From: Nocardia jinanensis
Lineage (GTDB): Bacteria > Actinomycetota > Actinomycetes > Mycobacteriales > Mycobacteriaceae
Direction of reading: 5' to 3'
DNA length: 64,000 bases
Assembly: GCF_014645735.1 (NCBI RefSeq)
Contig: NZ_BMMH01000003.1
Span: 248,001 to 312,000, forward strand
Shown here: positions 36,551 through 44,148 of the stretch, one piece after another
Layout of the letters: every line of letters starts with the position of its first letter
How positions within the stretch are numbered: position 1 is the first letter of the stretch
Program-made: the position numbers and the translations under genes
The notes under the pieces: model-generated
Databases searched by the model: none
What the model was told of the DNA's origin: nothing
The model's input: the letters and a program-made list of their open reading frames with translations, nothing else

Positions 36551-37483
36551 GTGACCGATCGAGAGGGAGCCACCGATCTGGCCCGGCGTTTCGAGGACCT
36601 GCGCCCGTACCTGCGCCGCCTCGCCTACAGCACCCTGGGTAGTCTCGCCGACGCCGACGATGTGGTGCAGGAGGCGTGGCTGCGGTTGCAGCGGCAGCAG
36701 GAATCCGGCGGCGTGCCCATCGATAATCTGCGGGCCTGGCTGACCACGGTCACCGGACGACTCGCCCTGGATCAGCTCGGTTCGGCGCGGGTGCGGCGCG
36801 AACAGTATGTCGGCGAATGGCTGCCCGAACCCGCGGTCTCCGATTGGGAAGATCCCGCGGATCGGATCTCCCAGGACGAACGGGTCACCATGGCGCTGCT
36901 GGTGGTGCTGGAATCGCTGTCACCGGCCGAGCGCACCGCGTTCGTCCTCCAGGACGTGTTCGGAATGTCGGGCCCGGAGGTCGCCGAGGTGGTGGGCCGG
37001 ACCCCGGCCGCGGTCCGGCAGTTGGCCTCGCGCGCACGCAAACGGGTCGAGGACGGTACCCCGCGTTTCCCGGCGTCCCCGGACGAACAGGAGAAGGTCG
37101 TCTCGGCATTCTCGGTGGCCTGGCGATCCGGTGATATGAGCGCGCTGCTGGGCGTGCTCGACGATCGGGTGACCCTCACCGCCGACGGCGGCGGCAAGGT
37201 GCCGGCCATCCGCAAACCGGTGGCGGGCGCCGAGGTCATCGCCAAGATGCTGCTCGGCTGGTACCACCTGCCCGCGGCCGAGGGCGGCTGGGGCCGGACC
37301 ATCGAGGTCAACGGTATGGCGGGACTGCTGGTGTTCGACGGTCAGCACCACGGGGTGTTCTCCTTCACCGTCGACGCGGACCGGATCACCGCCATCCATG
37401 TCGTCCGCAATCCGGACAAGCTGCGTGATCTGCCGGCCGATGCCGGGGCGGAATGGGTTCTGCGCGAGTCCGGCGAGAGCTGA
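36551..37483 (+). CDS. sigJ: ECF sigma factor, SigJ/ECF41 type
   Basis: A 310-residue extracytoplasmic-function sigma factor. Region 2 (DADDVVQEAWLRL) and region 4 (LESLSPAERTAFVLQDVFGMSGPEVAEVVGRTPAAVRQLASRARKRV) occupy the first 190 residues. The rest is the SnoaL-like C-terminal domain typical of SigJ/ECF41, which controls activity in place of a classical anti-sigma factor. The WLP-x-P linker is present as GEWLPEPAV. ECF41 genes usually have an adjacent carboxymuconolactone decarboxylase or oxidoreductase; none is seen here. GTG 36551 is chosen by homology; the large frame upstream is noise. Confidence 0.92.
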   Translation: MTDREGATDLARRFEDLRPYLRRLAYSTLGSLADADDVVQEAWLRLQRQQESGGVPIDNLRAWLTTVTGRLALDQLGSARVRREQYVGEWLPEPAVSDWEDPADRISQDERVTMALLVVLESLSPAERTAFVLQDVFGMSGPEVAEVVGRTPAAVRQLASRARKRVEDGTPRFPASPDEQEKVVSAFSVAWRSGDMSALLGVLDDRVTLTADGGGKVPAIRKPVAGAEVIAKMLLGWYHLPAAEGGWGRTIEVNGMAGLLVFDGQHHGVFSFTVDADRITAIHVVRNPDKLRDLPADAGAEWVLRESGES

Positions 37484-37553
37484 GGCCGGCCCCGGCATCG
37501 CGCTGTCTCCACCACGTCCGCGAGCACCGGAACGAGCGCGTTAGGTTGCGTGT

Positions 37554-38069
37554 ATGAGGATCGAAGTCAGTGGACACCAACCCGAGGTCGACGTCACCGC
37601 CTGGATCGCGCCCAATGCGACCGTGATCGGCCGGGTGAAGCTCGGGGCTCAGGCCAGCATCTGGTACAACGCGGTCCTGCGCGGTGACACCGAACTGATC
37701 ACCGTCGGGGAACGCAGCAATATCCAGGACGGCTGTGTACTGCACGCCGATCCGGGCTTCCCGACCACCGTGGGCGCCGGGGTGTCGGTCGGGCACAACG
37801 CGATCCTGCACGGATGCACGATCGAGGACGACTGCCTGATCGGGATGGGCGCGACCGTACTCAACGGCGCGGTGATCGGCCGGGGCAGCCTGATCGCGGC
37901 CAACGCGCTGATTCCCGAGGGCGCGCAGATCCCGCCGGGGTCGCTGGTCGCCGGCGTCCCGGGCAAGGTGCGCCGCGAGCTCACCGCGGAGCAGCAGCGC
38001 GGCGTGGAACTCAACGCCATGGTCTATCTGCACCATATGTCCGAACACCAGTCGGCGAAGGAGATCTGA
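37554..38069 (+). CDS. Gamma-carbonic-anhydrase-like hexapeptide protein
   Basis: A 171-residue left-handed beta-helix trimer with repeating I/V-G-x-x-x hexapeptides (IGRVKLG, IWYNAVLRGD, IQDGCVLHAD, GVSVGHNAILHGC, IGMGATVLNGAVIG). The three zinc-binding histidines (His in LHAD, two in VGHNAILH) and the RGD arginine/aspartate pair of gamma carbonic anhydrases are all present. Many such proteins lack measurable anhydrase activity. The start ATG follows the sigJ gene by 70 bases in the same direction. Confidence 0.88.
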   Translation: MRIEVSGHQPEVDVTAWIAPNATVIGRVKLGAQASIWYNAVLRGDTELITVGERSNIQDGCVLHADPGFPTTVGAGVSVGHNAILHGCTIEDDCLIGMGATVLNGAVIGRGSLIAANALIPEGAQIPPGSLVAGVPGKVRRELTAEQQRGVELNAMVYLHHMSEHQSAKEI

Positions 38070-38100
38070 GCCGCCACCACCGTCGACCCGGACACGTCAT

Positions 38101-38114
38101 TGGACAAGCGTCCA
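38101..38114. promoter_or_regulatory. Inverted repeat TGGAC-AAGC-GTCCA, likely operator over a -35
   Basis: Perfect 5-bp arms with a 4-base spacer. It overlaps TTGGAC (38100-38105), a -35-like hexamer; TGATAG at 38124-38129 is a matching -10 at 18-base spacing. The symmetry resembles a TetR-type half-site pair, and a TetR gene lies 390 bases downstream. Confidence 0.45.
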
Positions 38115-38249
38115 GTAGGTGACTGATAGGATGGAGCCAACGTATCCGGGGAGACGGGCGGACTCGAAACCCACTGTCCTGCAAGGCGTCGGCGTTTCGA
38201 GCGACCCGTTCAGGTGGGCACGGCGATGTGCCGGCAGGAGGTATGGCGG

Positions 38250-38435
38250 GTGACGTTCGAGCAGTACGAAACGTGCCGGTCGACCGGACGGGTCAGCGTG
38301 GCGGATATCGCCGCGCAACCAGGAGGTATCGAGGCGCTACAGCGCAGAGTCCACGAACTGCGTTCCAGAGGAGTCGATTTCGCGGCCAATGCCATCGAAC
38401 ACGAGATGGCCGAGCTGGATCTCCCGCGGGAGTGA
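38250..38435 (+). CDS. Small 61-residue protein, unknown
   Basis: Starts at GTG 38250 after a GGAGG site and encodes a 61-residue helical, charged protein (VTFEQYETCRSTGRVSVADI ... ALQRRVHELRSRGVDFAANAIEHEMAELDLPRE). No motif is recognised. The long leader from the promoter near 38100 contains an 8-bp stem (CTCGAAAC at 38163-38170, GTTTCGAG at 38194-38201), which could be a leader structure. The TetR gene follows 65 bases later. Confidence 0.55.
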   Translation: MTFEQYETCRSTGRVSVADIAAQPGGIEALQRRVHELRSRGVDFAANAIEHEMAELDLPRE

Positions 38436-38500
38436 TACCCAGCACGAAACCAACGCGCAGGTCACCCCGCGCAATGGACGTCGGATAAGGTGTGGGAACC

Positions 38501-39103
38501 ATGCCACCCGTACCGCCGATTCTGCAACGCATCCTTGCCCAGCCCCCCGCCGACAGCGGGAAAGTGCTCGACAGCGCGTTATCGGCGTTCCTGGATTTCG
38601 GGATCAAGCGCACCAGCATGGGCGAAATCGCCCGCCGCGCCGGTATCAGCCCCGCGACGCTCTACCGCCGCTTCGAATCGAAGAACGACCTGGTCGAAGC
38701 GGTCACCGTCCGGGAAGCGCAGCGGTTCGTCAGCAAAATCGACAACCGGGTGCGCACCGTGACCGGCTCCGAGGATCAACTCGTGGAGATCTTCGTCGCC
38801 TTCATCTCCGCCATCGCCGGCAACCCGCTGCTGATCCGGCTGTTGCGTACCGAGCCCGATCTCGTTCTCCCCCGGCTCACCACCGAGGCCGGCCCCATCC
38901 TCGCCGTCGGACGCACCTATCTGGCCGCGAAACTGCGGGAACTCAACGACAGCGAGATCGATTTCGATCTGGTCGCCGAGATCATGGCCCGCCTGGCACT
39001 ATCGCTGGCGCTCACCCCCGACGGTCTCATCCCCATTCAGGACGAGGCCGCCGGCCGCGAATTCGCCCGCCGCACCCTGCTACCCATGGTCTCCGGACAC
39101 TGA
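38501..39103 (+). CDS. TetR family regulator
   Basis: A 200-residue repressor. HTH at residues 19-65: VLDSALSAFLDFGIKRTSMGEIARRAGISPATLYRRFESKNDLVEAV. The C-terminal domain ends LLPMVSGH. ATG 38501 is taken over a GTG at 38492 because TAAGGT, a plausible -10, is at 38486-38491 and would start a leaderless message at that ATG. It may bind the TGGAC/GTCCA site upstream of the small ORF. The operon ends in a hairpin at 39111-39129. Confidence 0.88.
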   Translation: MPPVPPILQRILAQPPADSGKVLDSALSAFLDFGIKRTSMGEIARRAGISPATLYRRFESKNDLVEAVTVREAQRFVSKIDNRVRTVTGSEDQLVEIFVAFISAIAGNPLLIRLLRTEPDLVLPRLTTEAGPILAVGRTYLAAKLRELNDSEIDFDLVAEIMARLALSLALTPDGLIPIQDEAAGREFARRTLLPMVSGH

Positions 39104-39110
39104 GTTGATG

Positions 39111-39129
39111 GCGGCGCCTGCGGCGCCGC
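39111..39129 (+). terminator. Hairpin terminator after TetR
   Basis: Perfect 8-bp stem GCGGCGCC / GGCGCCGC with a 3-base loop, 8 bases past the TetR stop codon. Confidence 0.7.
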
Positions 39130-39130
39130 G

Positions 39131-39223
39131 GGGCGGGGCCCTATCAACCCCGGTTCTTCACTCCTTCGCTCAGTCGCTGCGCTCCTTCGCTACGTCGCTC
39201 CAGAACCGGGGCGGGCCCCGCCC
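39131..39223. repeat. Long inverted repeat with repeated CTCCTTCGCT loop
   Basis: Arms GGGCGGGGCCC + ACCCCGGTTCT (39131-39157) and AGAACCGGGG + GGGCCCCGCCC (39202-39223) pair almost perfectly, giving about 21 bp of stem. The loop of about 45 bases holds two diverged copies of a CTCCTTCGCT-GTCGCT phrase. This looks like a REP/MITE-like element rather than a gene. Confidence 0.7.
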
Positions 39224-39234
39224 GCTGAGGTGGA

Positions 39235-39501
39235 CCATCCGGAACAGGCAGAAGGTGAACGAAGGTGCGCATTGATCACCTGGGCAGGCTCACGACACCG
39301 CAAGTACTCAACGATCACCAATCCATGAACGGCCCACCGCACACCGCTCCACAGCCGAAGCGAGCCCCGCCCACCGAGGTAAACCATCCGGAACAGACAG
39401 AAGGTGAACGAAGGTGCGCATTGATCACCTGGGCAGGCTCACGACACCGCAAGTACTCAACGATCACCAATCCATGAACGGCCCACCGCACACCGCTCCA
39501 G
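39235..39501. repeat. 149-base tandem direct repeat
   Basis: A stretch of about 118 bases at 39235-39352 recurs at 39384-39501 with one visible mismatch (GGC to GAC near the start). A diverged third boundary with GCTCCAGAACCGGGGCGGG appears at about 39197, 39346 (altered) and 39496, so the period is 149-150 bases. Each unit contains GAAGGTG followed by a short frame (GTG, then Arg-Ile-Asp-His-Leu-Gly-Arg-Leu). It fills the gap between the TetR gene and the DNA methyltransferase gene. Confidence 0.8.
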
Positions 39502-39524
39502 AACCGGGGCGGGGCCCGACTGTC

Positions 39525-41369
39525 TCATAGCGCGAAAGCCCGGTGGACCAGCTCGTCCAGTTCTTCCTGTCCCCCCGGGCCGCTCTCCGGTTCCTCTGCG
39601 AGCGCACGTACCCGGCGCACGACCGACGCCGCCGCGGGAGTCCCCGGATCCGGAAGCGGCAAACGGGATACGTACTGGGTGATCCAGCGCCGCCGGCCGG
39701 AGTAGAGCCGGTTACCGCAGACCGCGTCGTAATAGCGCAGCCCCAGCGACGAGTTCGCGATACCCATCATCAAACAGGCCAGATCCTCGGCACCGGAATC
39801 CCCACCCAGGTCCGCCAGCGAAATCCAATAGCAGTCACCGTTGACCACCGCCCCCGAACGATCCAGCGCGAACCGCGGCCGCTCACTGATATCCGGGAAC
39901 ACCACCTTCGGGATCCGCCACAGATGCGGTCGCTGCGGCACCCAGTGCTCGAACCATTTCCGGCCCGCATCGGTGAGGTAGCCCCGGGCCGTCAGGACCT
40001 CCCGATGCTGCTCCAGATAGGCCGCGGCGCGCGGATACCGGGCCAGGTCCACCGGCACCCGGCGGGTCCGGGTGAGGTCGTAGGGGTAGAGCACCCGCGT
40101 CGCACGTACCCGATCGATCCGCCACGGCCGCATATCGTGATGGGTGATGAGATCTCGCAGCAGTTCCGGTTCGGCCGCCGGGTCACCCCAGTGCGCCGCG
40201 ATGAACACCTTGTCCGCATTGGTCTTGATCCCCACCCGGATACGCCCCAGGTCCCCGAAGGTCCGCCACATCCGCTCGGACACCCCGCGCAGCCAGTCGT
40301 CGTGCCCCACCCGCGACATCCGCCACCCCACGGATGCCGCCGCCGGGCCGGGCTCGGTCGCCAGCTCCCCCATCGTCACCGCGAATCTCCGGCCCTGCCG
40401 CCGCACCGTCACATCGGCGTCCCCACCCAGCGCCGCGAACAGTTCCCGGTCACCATCTGCCGGCACCGCCCCGGGCTCCGGGCCCGTCGCGCGCATTCCG
40501 CCCTCTGGGCACGGCCCGTTATCGGTGCGGTCGGCTCCCGGTCTCTCTTCCGGAGCCGGACCGGCCGAACCGCATTCGACGGGCCGGTCCGAGCCTCGCG
40601 ATCCCGCGGCCGGTACCGAGTCGGCCACGCCCGCTACTTCCGGATCCGACGCGGCCCCGGCCTCCTCCTCGTAGACCGACACGTACCGGCAGTTGCCCCG
40701 CGTCGCGCCGCGCACGGCGATCGTTACCGCCGGCAGTACCGCCGCCTCGAACAACTTGGTATCCCCCAGGTCGTACAGCTCCACCGGCGTCAGATCGGCC
40801 AGCAGCAGCCCCCGCAGATTCGCGCCGGCCTTCGTGGTGAGGAAACGATTCGCGCACAGCAGGCCCAGCACCGCACCCGGAGCCATCAGCCGCGGCAGTG
40901 CCGCGACGAACGGATGGGTGAGATCGATCCGGCCCCGCAACCCGAACTGCCCGCGCAGTGCTTGCGCCGCCTCCCCACCCAGCTGCTGGGTCCGGACATA
41001 CGGCGGATTCGCGATCACCGCGTCGAACGATTCGGCGGGTAGCCCCGCGCAGTCGGCCAGGAAATCACGCTGCCGCCACTCGGCACCCACCCCCGAATCC
41101 GCGGCCCGCCGCCGAGCCAGCGCCAACCCCGCCGGATCCAGGTCGTAACCCACCAGCTCGACCGGGGCCCCCGGCAGCCGGTCCGCCAGCGCGACCTTGA
41201 TCGCGAACAACAACTCCCCGGAACCACACGCCGGATCCAGCACCCGCACCGGCCCCGCCGTCTCGATCCGCGCCGCGACCCGCCCCGCCAGGAAACCCGC
41301 AAGCGTGGCGGGTGTGTAGTGCCGGCCGTGACGCTTACGCTCGCGAGCCCCCGCTCCATCGCGTCCCAT
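39525..41369 (-). CDS. N6-adenine DNA methyltransferase, Eco57I/TaqI-like, orphan
   Basis: A 614-residue gamma-type adenine methylase. Motif X is HYTPATLAGFLAGRVA, motif I VLDPACGSGELLFAI, acidic motif GYDLDPAGLALAR and motif IV (catalytic) ANPPYVR. The C-terminal half has a TaqI-like target-recognition domain with FPDISERPRFALDRSGA and WITQYVSRLPLP. A low-complexity insert of about 75 residues (Gly/Ala/Pro/Glu/Asp rich) interrupts residues 240-315. No endonuclease gene lies beside it and no nuclease domain is visible within, so it is either a solitary methylase or the remains of a restriction system. No upstream partner shares its strand within 100 bases except the SLOG unit. Confidence 0.85.
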   Translation of the reverse strand: MGRDGAGARERKRHGRHYTPATLAGFLAGRVAARIETAGPVRVLDPACGSGELLFAIKVALADRLPGAPVELVGYDLDPAGLALARRRAADSGVGAEWRQRDFLADCAGLPAESFDAVIANPPYVRTQQLGGEAAQALRGQFGLRGRIDLTHPFVAALPRLMAPGAVLGLLCANRFLTTKAGANLRGLLLADLTPVELYDLGDTKLFEAAVLPAVTIAVRGATRGNCRYVSVYEEEAGAASDPEVAGVADSVPAAGSRGSDRPVECGSAGPAPEERPGADRTDNGPCPEGGMRATGPEPGAVPADGDRELFAALGGDADVTVRRQGRRFAVTMGELATEPGPAAASVGWRMSRVGHDDWLRGVSERMWRTFGDLGRIRVGIKTNADKVFIAAHWGDPAAEPELLRDLITHHDMRPWRIDRVRATRVLYPYDLTRTRRVPVDLARYPRAAAYLEQHREVLTARGYLTDAGRKWFEHWVPQRPHLWRIPKVVFPDISERPRFALDRSGAVVNGDCYWISLADLGGDSGAEDLACLMMGIANSSLGLRYYDAVCGNRLYSGRRRWITQYVSRLPLPDPGTPAAASVVRRVRALAEEPESGPGGQEELDELVHRAFAL

Positions 41370-41443
41370 CTGCGCATTGTCGTCGACCGGGTGCGGTAGG
41401 CGGATGATTTCGTGCTTTTCGACGTCGCCTCCGGCGTGGCGGG

Positions 41444-41469
41444 AGCCCGCACAACGCGTCGTGCGGGCT
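41444..41469. terminator. Hairpin terminator after the SLOG gene
   Basis: A 9-bp perfect stem AGCCCGCAC / GTGCGGGCT with an 8-base loop, 6 bases beyond the stop codon of the leftward SLOG gene. It separates the XRE-SLOG unit from the methyltransferase gene. Confidence 0.7.
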
Positions 41470-41474
41470 TCCGA

Positions 41475-41945
41475 TCAACCTCGCACCGAACCTTCAGGCC
41501 ACACCACATCCACAACCACTCCGCGCGCCCGCGCCAGCTTCACTACACTCCCAGTGCCGCCGGCTTCGCCACCTTCCCCGTCCCACACCGCGACCAGACG
41601 ATCAGCCGACCCGAGCAGCGCCTCGTTCGCAGCCTCGTATGCCTCCCGACCCGCTTTCTCAAACGCCATCACGCGCACGTCAGACGCACACTGCACCAAC
41701 TCATCGAACACCGGTGCGTGGTCGGGCTTCACCTTGGCCTCGCGGTAGTTCCGGGAGGGCAGCACCACTTCGAGCCGACCACCAGCCTCTAGCACCACTT
41801 GTGCGAACACCGAATCGGCTCCGCGCGCGATGCAGCTAACGCCCACCAGATCGGGAATCTCCGCGAGGCGCCGGGTGATCTCCTCCCGCACCAGTACCGC
41901 AGTTTCCTCAGTGATATTCATGTGCCCGGTCACGGCGACCCGCAT
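41475..41945 (-). CDS. SLOG/LOG-like nucleotide-binding protein
   Basis: A 156-residue Rossmann-like protein. It opens with MRVAVTGHMNIT, the Gly-His loop seen at the start of SLOG/DprA-like nucleotide-binding domains, then VGVSCIARGADSVFAQVVLEAGG, EVVLPSRNYREAK and a late ADRLVAVWDGEGGEAGGTGSVVKLAR stretch, with the Gly-rich and Asp residues expected to contact a nucleotide. SLOG domains bind nucleotides or nucleotide-derived messengers and occur in several defence systems. The start ATG lies 3 bases after the XRE regulator stop, with GGAG inside that gene's end, so the two are one operon. Function unproven. Confidence 0.6.
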   Translation of the reverse strand: MRVAVTGHMNITEETAVLVREEITRRLAEIPDLVGVSCIARGADSVFAQVVLEAGGRLEVVLPSRNYREAKVKPDHAPVFDELVQCASDVRVMAFEKAGREAYEAANEALLGSADRLVAVWDGEGGEAGGTGSVVKLARARGVVVDVVWPEGSVRG

Positions 41946-41948
41946 AGT

Positions 41949-43337
41949 TCACTCCTGTGCGTTGAGCAGCGGGCGCATCCGGTCGCGCAGCTCGGCGACC
42001 GCGACACCAGTCTTTACCCGCTCTGTTCGTTTGTAGAGCTTGCCGACCTTGACCCGCACCCGGTCCGACCGGGTCCGTTCAACGGTGGTCAGCGCATCAT
42101 GACCTACCCGGCACGCCTCCTCCACCTCACCCTGGATCACGCGCGCCTCCGCTAACCCGAGACGATCCAGCGCGATGCTTCGGATCCGGTCCCCTCGCCG
42201 CGACTGCACCGCCAGCTCGATATGGTCGACCGCCTCACCTGCGAACACAGGTCTTCGGCGCGACATGTCCAGCAAGCGACCGCCGATCGTCCCCGCCAGC
42301 TCCGCCGCATCGAAGTAGTGCACCCAGAACGGATCAGTAGCGGGCTGTGAGGCAGCGAACTTCTCCTCTGCCTTCTCGCAGGCGCGCCGGAACCCTGATG
42401 GGCGCTCGAGCTTGCTCAACGCCCATGCCTCCCGCGTGTACAGCATCGCCTCCACCGTCGGTGTGAGCGTCCCAGCACCACGGTCGCGGGCTATCCGCAC
42501 CAACTCCAGGGCGTCGGCCGCTCCGGCATCGCCATCGAGGCCGAGAAGTTGCCGCGCCATACCGGCCAGCGCGAATGCGCAGAACGCAGGGTCGTCGGCG
42601 TGGCTCGCGGCCCGGGCTGCGAGCGCGTAGTACTGCTGTGCTGTGGCCTGCTGCCCGGAGTCCCAGCTCATCGTCGCCGCGGTCTCGGCGAGCTGCGCCA
42701 GAACACCCCACAGTCGTTTCTCCACTCGCACTGGTTGCCGCTCCCGCAGCATTTCGTTCACTTCCGCCAGCTGACCGACGACTGCCTTGCGTCGCAGTCC
42801 GCCCCCGAACTGGTCATCCCACTCGCGGAAAGAACGGGCTACGTTGTCGAGCTGCTCAACCTCTTGCATGCCTAGCCCCATCGGCTTGTCCACCGGGCGC
42901 GGAGCGTCGTCGAAGAAGAGCCAGCGTTCCAAGGTCTCGAGCAGGCCGGCACCGATCGTGACTCCGAGAAGTGTCTGTGTGGCGTGGCGTCGGTCCATCG
43001 TCAGGTCCTTGCGGGTCAGTTCCGCTGTCGCGGTGACGCAGTCCGCAGAGTCGGGAGCGCGCCGAACCGTCGCCGCTGTCCCGCGTTCCGGGCCGCGTCC
43101 ACCCAGACCGATAGCCGCTGCAAACCGCGCCTGCTGCTCAGCGGTGGCGCGGGCAAGGGTGGTGTCCATGATCCGGGCGAAGTCCTCGGAAAGAGTCACC
43201 CACACGCCACGCTGCGCCCACTTCTTGATAGTCGATACGCCGACTCCGGTGATCGTCGAAAACTTCGGCTGCGTCACCCCGAGGGCGCGCCGGAGCTCGG
43301 TTGCTTCTGCGCCGGTCCACATAACCTGCATACCCAT
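41949..43337 (-). CDS. XRE-type regulator with TPR-like C-terminal domain
   Basis: A 462-residue protein. The N-terminal HTH is GAEATELRRALGVTQPKFSTITGVGVSTIKKWAQRG (residues 8-43), which departs from standard XRE by a longer first helix. A linker with the DRRHATQTLLGVTIGAGLLETLERW helix follows. The remaining 300 residues are helical pairs of TPR style (YALAARAASHADDPAFCAFALAGMARQLLG, SIALDRLGLAEARVIQGEVEEACRVG). This architecture is common in Streptomyces and Nocardia and often pairs with small unknown genes. ATG 43337 follows GGGGGCAG. A GATAAT-like -10 lies at 43372-43377 on this strand and a palindrome at 43390-43401 would cover the -35. Confidence 0.75.
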   Translation of the reverse strand: MGMQVMWTGAEATELRRALGVTQPKFSTITGVGVSTIKKWAQRGVWVTLSEDFARIMDTTLARATAEQQARFAAAIGLGGRGPERGTAATVRRAPDSADCVTATAELTRKDLTMDRRHATQTLLGVTIGAGLLETLERWLFFDDAPRPVDKPMGLGMQEVEQLDNVARSFREWDDQFGGGLRRKAVVGQLAEVNEMLRERQPVRVEKRLWGVLAQLAETAATMSWDSGQQATAQQYYALAARAASHADDPAFCAFALAGMARQLLGLDGDAGAADALELVRIARDRGAGTLTPTVEAMLYTREAWALSKLERPSGFRRACEKAEEKFAASQPATDPFWVHYFDAAELAGTIGGRLLDMSRRRPVFAGEAVDHIELAVQSRRGDRIRSIALDRLGLAEARVIQGEVEEACRVGHDALTTVERTRSDRVRVKVGKLYKRTERVKTGVAVAELRDRMRPLLNAQE

Positions 43338-43389
43338 ATGCTGCCCCCAACTGGAGTCCGGTTGTGCGGACATTATCCCAAGGGAGACT

Positions 43390-43401
43390 GCGGTATACCG
43401 C
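43390..43401. promoter_or_regulatory. Palindrome GCGGTATACCGC, likely shared operator
   Basis: A perfect 12-bp palindrome in the 189-base gap between the divergent XRE-SLOG and methyltransferase-CYTH units. It falls over the expected -35 of the leftward promoter and 60 bases upstream of the rightward -10. XRE proteins bind palindromes of this size. Confidence 0.6.
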
Positions 43402-43463
43402 GTTCGTCTTCACACAGATAACGGTGCGCGGCGATGGTGTGGGGGCCGCCTTAGCTCGTCTCA

Positions 43464-43469
43464 TACAAT
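43464..43469 (+). promoter_or_regulatory. -10 element TACAAT of the rightward unit
   Basis: TACAAT is a close match to the actinobacterial -10 consensus, about 58 bases before the first coding region of the rightward unit. No matching -35 is seen, which suggests an activator-dependent promoter. An 8-bp palindrome ACAATTGT overlaps it. Confidence 0.5.
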
Positions 43470-43526
43470 TGTCGCCGGGCCTCGGCGGTTCCGGAATCCA
43501 AACCCAGCAACCCGTGAGGTGATCCC

Positions 43527-43769
43527 ATGGGCGAGAATCTGCCGCCGCTCCCCGTCCGCCAGCCCGTGAACCGCGCAATGGCTGCGACGCTGCGGTACTG
43601 GCACACCAACCACCGCAACAACCACGCGCTACTGGAACGGATCGCTGCCGGGCTCCACGCATTACCCGACGTCTGCCCAACAGACCACTGCCGCAACATT
43701 CTCGGCGGCAAAGGCAACTATCCGCCCGACGACAACACCGCCGCGCGGCCCGACCATGCGGCGCCATGA
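43527..43769 (+). CDS. Small protein heading the rightward accessory unit
   Basis: An 80-residue protein (MGENLPPLPVRQPVNRAMAA, then TLRYWHTNHRNNHALLERIAAGLHALP) with a His/Asn-rich central helix and a Cys pair in PTDHCRN. GAGGTG precedes ATG 43527. Its stop overlaps the next start by 4 bases (ATGA). No known family is recognised; the helical, charged nature would fit a regulator or an adaptor. Confidence 0.55.
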   Translation: MGENLPPLPVRQPVNRAMAATLRYWHTNHRNNHALLERIAAGLHALPDVCPTDHCRNILGGKGNYPPDDNTAARPDHAAP

Positions 43770-44068
43770 ACCACTCGACCGCCTTGGGCTGGATCGACTA
43801 CGACATCAGCGGCTCATTCGACTGGGATTCGGCCCAGGTACGCCGCCTCGCCCGCCACCTGGGATACCACCTCGTCTGGCCCGACGGGCGGTCACTGCTA
43901 CGAGTGGTCGATCAGGCGCGCAACGCCGCTGCCGATTTGGTGATTCTTCCCGCACCCGACCACCTGAGCCCGCTCGAACTCAACGCAGTGATGGACGTGG
44001 CCGACGTGGAAACCGTGGTCCCGCGCCTCAGCTTCGCACGCTGGACATTCGTGAAGGTGGCACCATGA
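43766..44068 (+). CDS. Small alpha/beta protein, possibly resolvase-like fold
   Basis: A 100-residue protein: GWIDYDISGSFDWDSAQVRRLARHLGYHLVWPDGRSLLRVVDQARNAAADLVILPAPDHLSPLELNAVM. The alternation of strands and helices, with AADLVILPAPDHLSPLE in the middle, loosely resembles the serine-recombinase N-terminal fold, but the catalytic serine context is absent, so enzyme activity is not claimed. It overlaps both neighbours by ATGA junctions, so it is translated as part of one chain. Function unknown. Confidence 0.55.
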   Translation: MNHSTALGWIDYDISGSFDWDSAQVRRLARHLGYHLVWPDGRSLLRVVDQARNAAADLVILPAPDHLSPLELNAVMDVADVETVVPRLSFARWTFVKVAP

Positions 44069-44148
44069 GCGCCCCGGTTGTGGCCGGATTCGCACTCGCC
44101 ATCGGACTTCCACTGTTGGTGATCGCGGCGACGATCTGGTGGCCCTGA
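44065..44148 (+). CDS. 27-residue membrane peptide, translationally coupled
   Basis: Coding region ATG 44065 to TGA 44148 for a peptide starting MSAPVVAGFALAIGLPLL and ending in Trp-Trp-Pro. It is almost one transmembrane helix. Its ATG overlaps the previous stop and its TGA overlaps the ATG of the methyltransferase gene (TGATG), so removing it would break the coupled chain. This strict placement makes it unlikely to be chance. Confidence 0.6.
   Translation: MSAPVVAGFALAIGLPLLVIAATIWWP

Noticed and set aside
36319..36551. Search for a cobalamin riboswitch upstream of cobD or cobC
   Set aside because: No B12-box-like sequence or the expected multi-helix pattern was seen in the gaps around 33901 or 36319.
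38226..38249. Upstream start codons for the 61-residue gene
   Set aside because: They precede the GGAGG site, which sits correctly only for GTG 38250.
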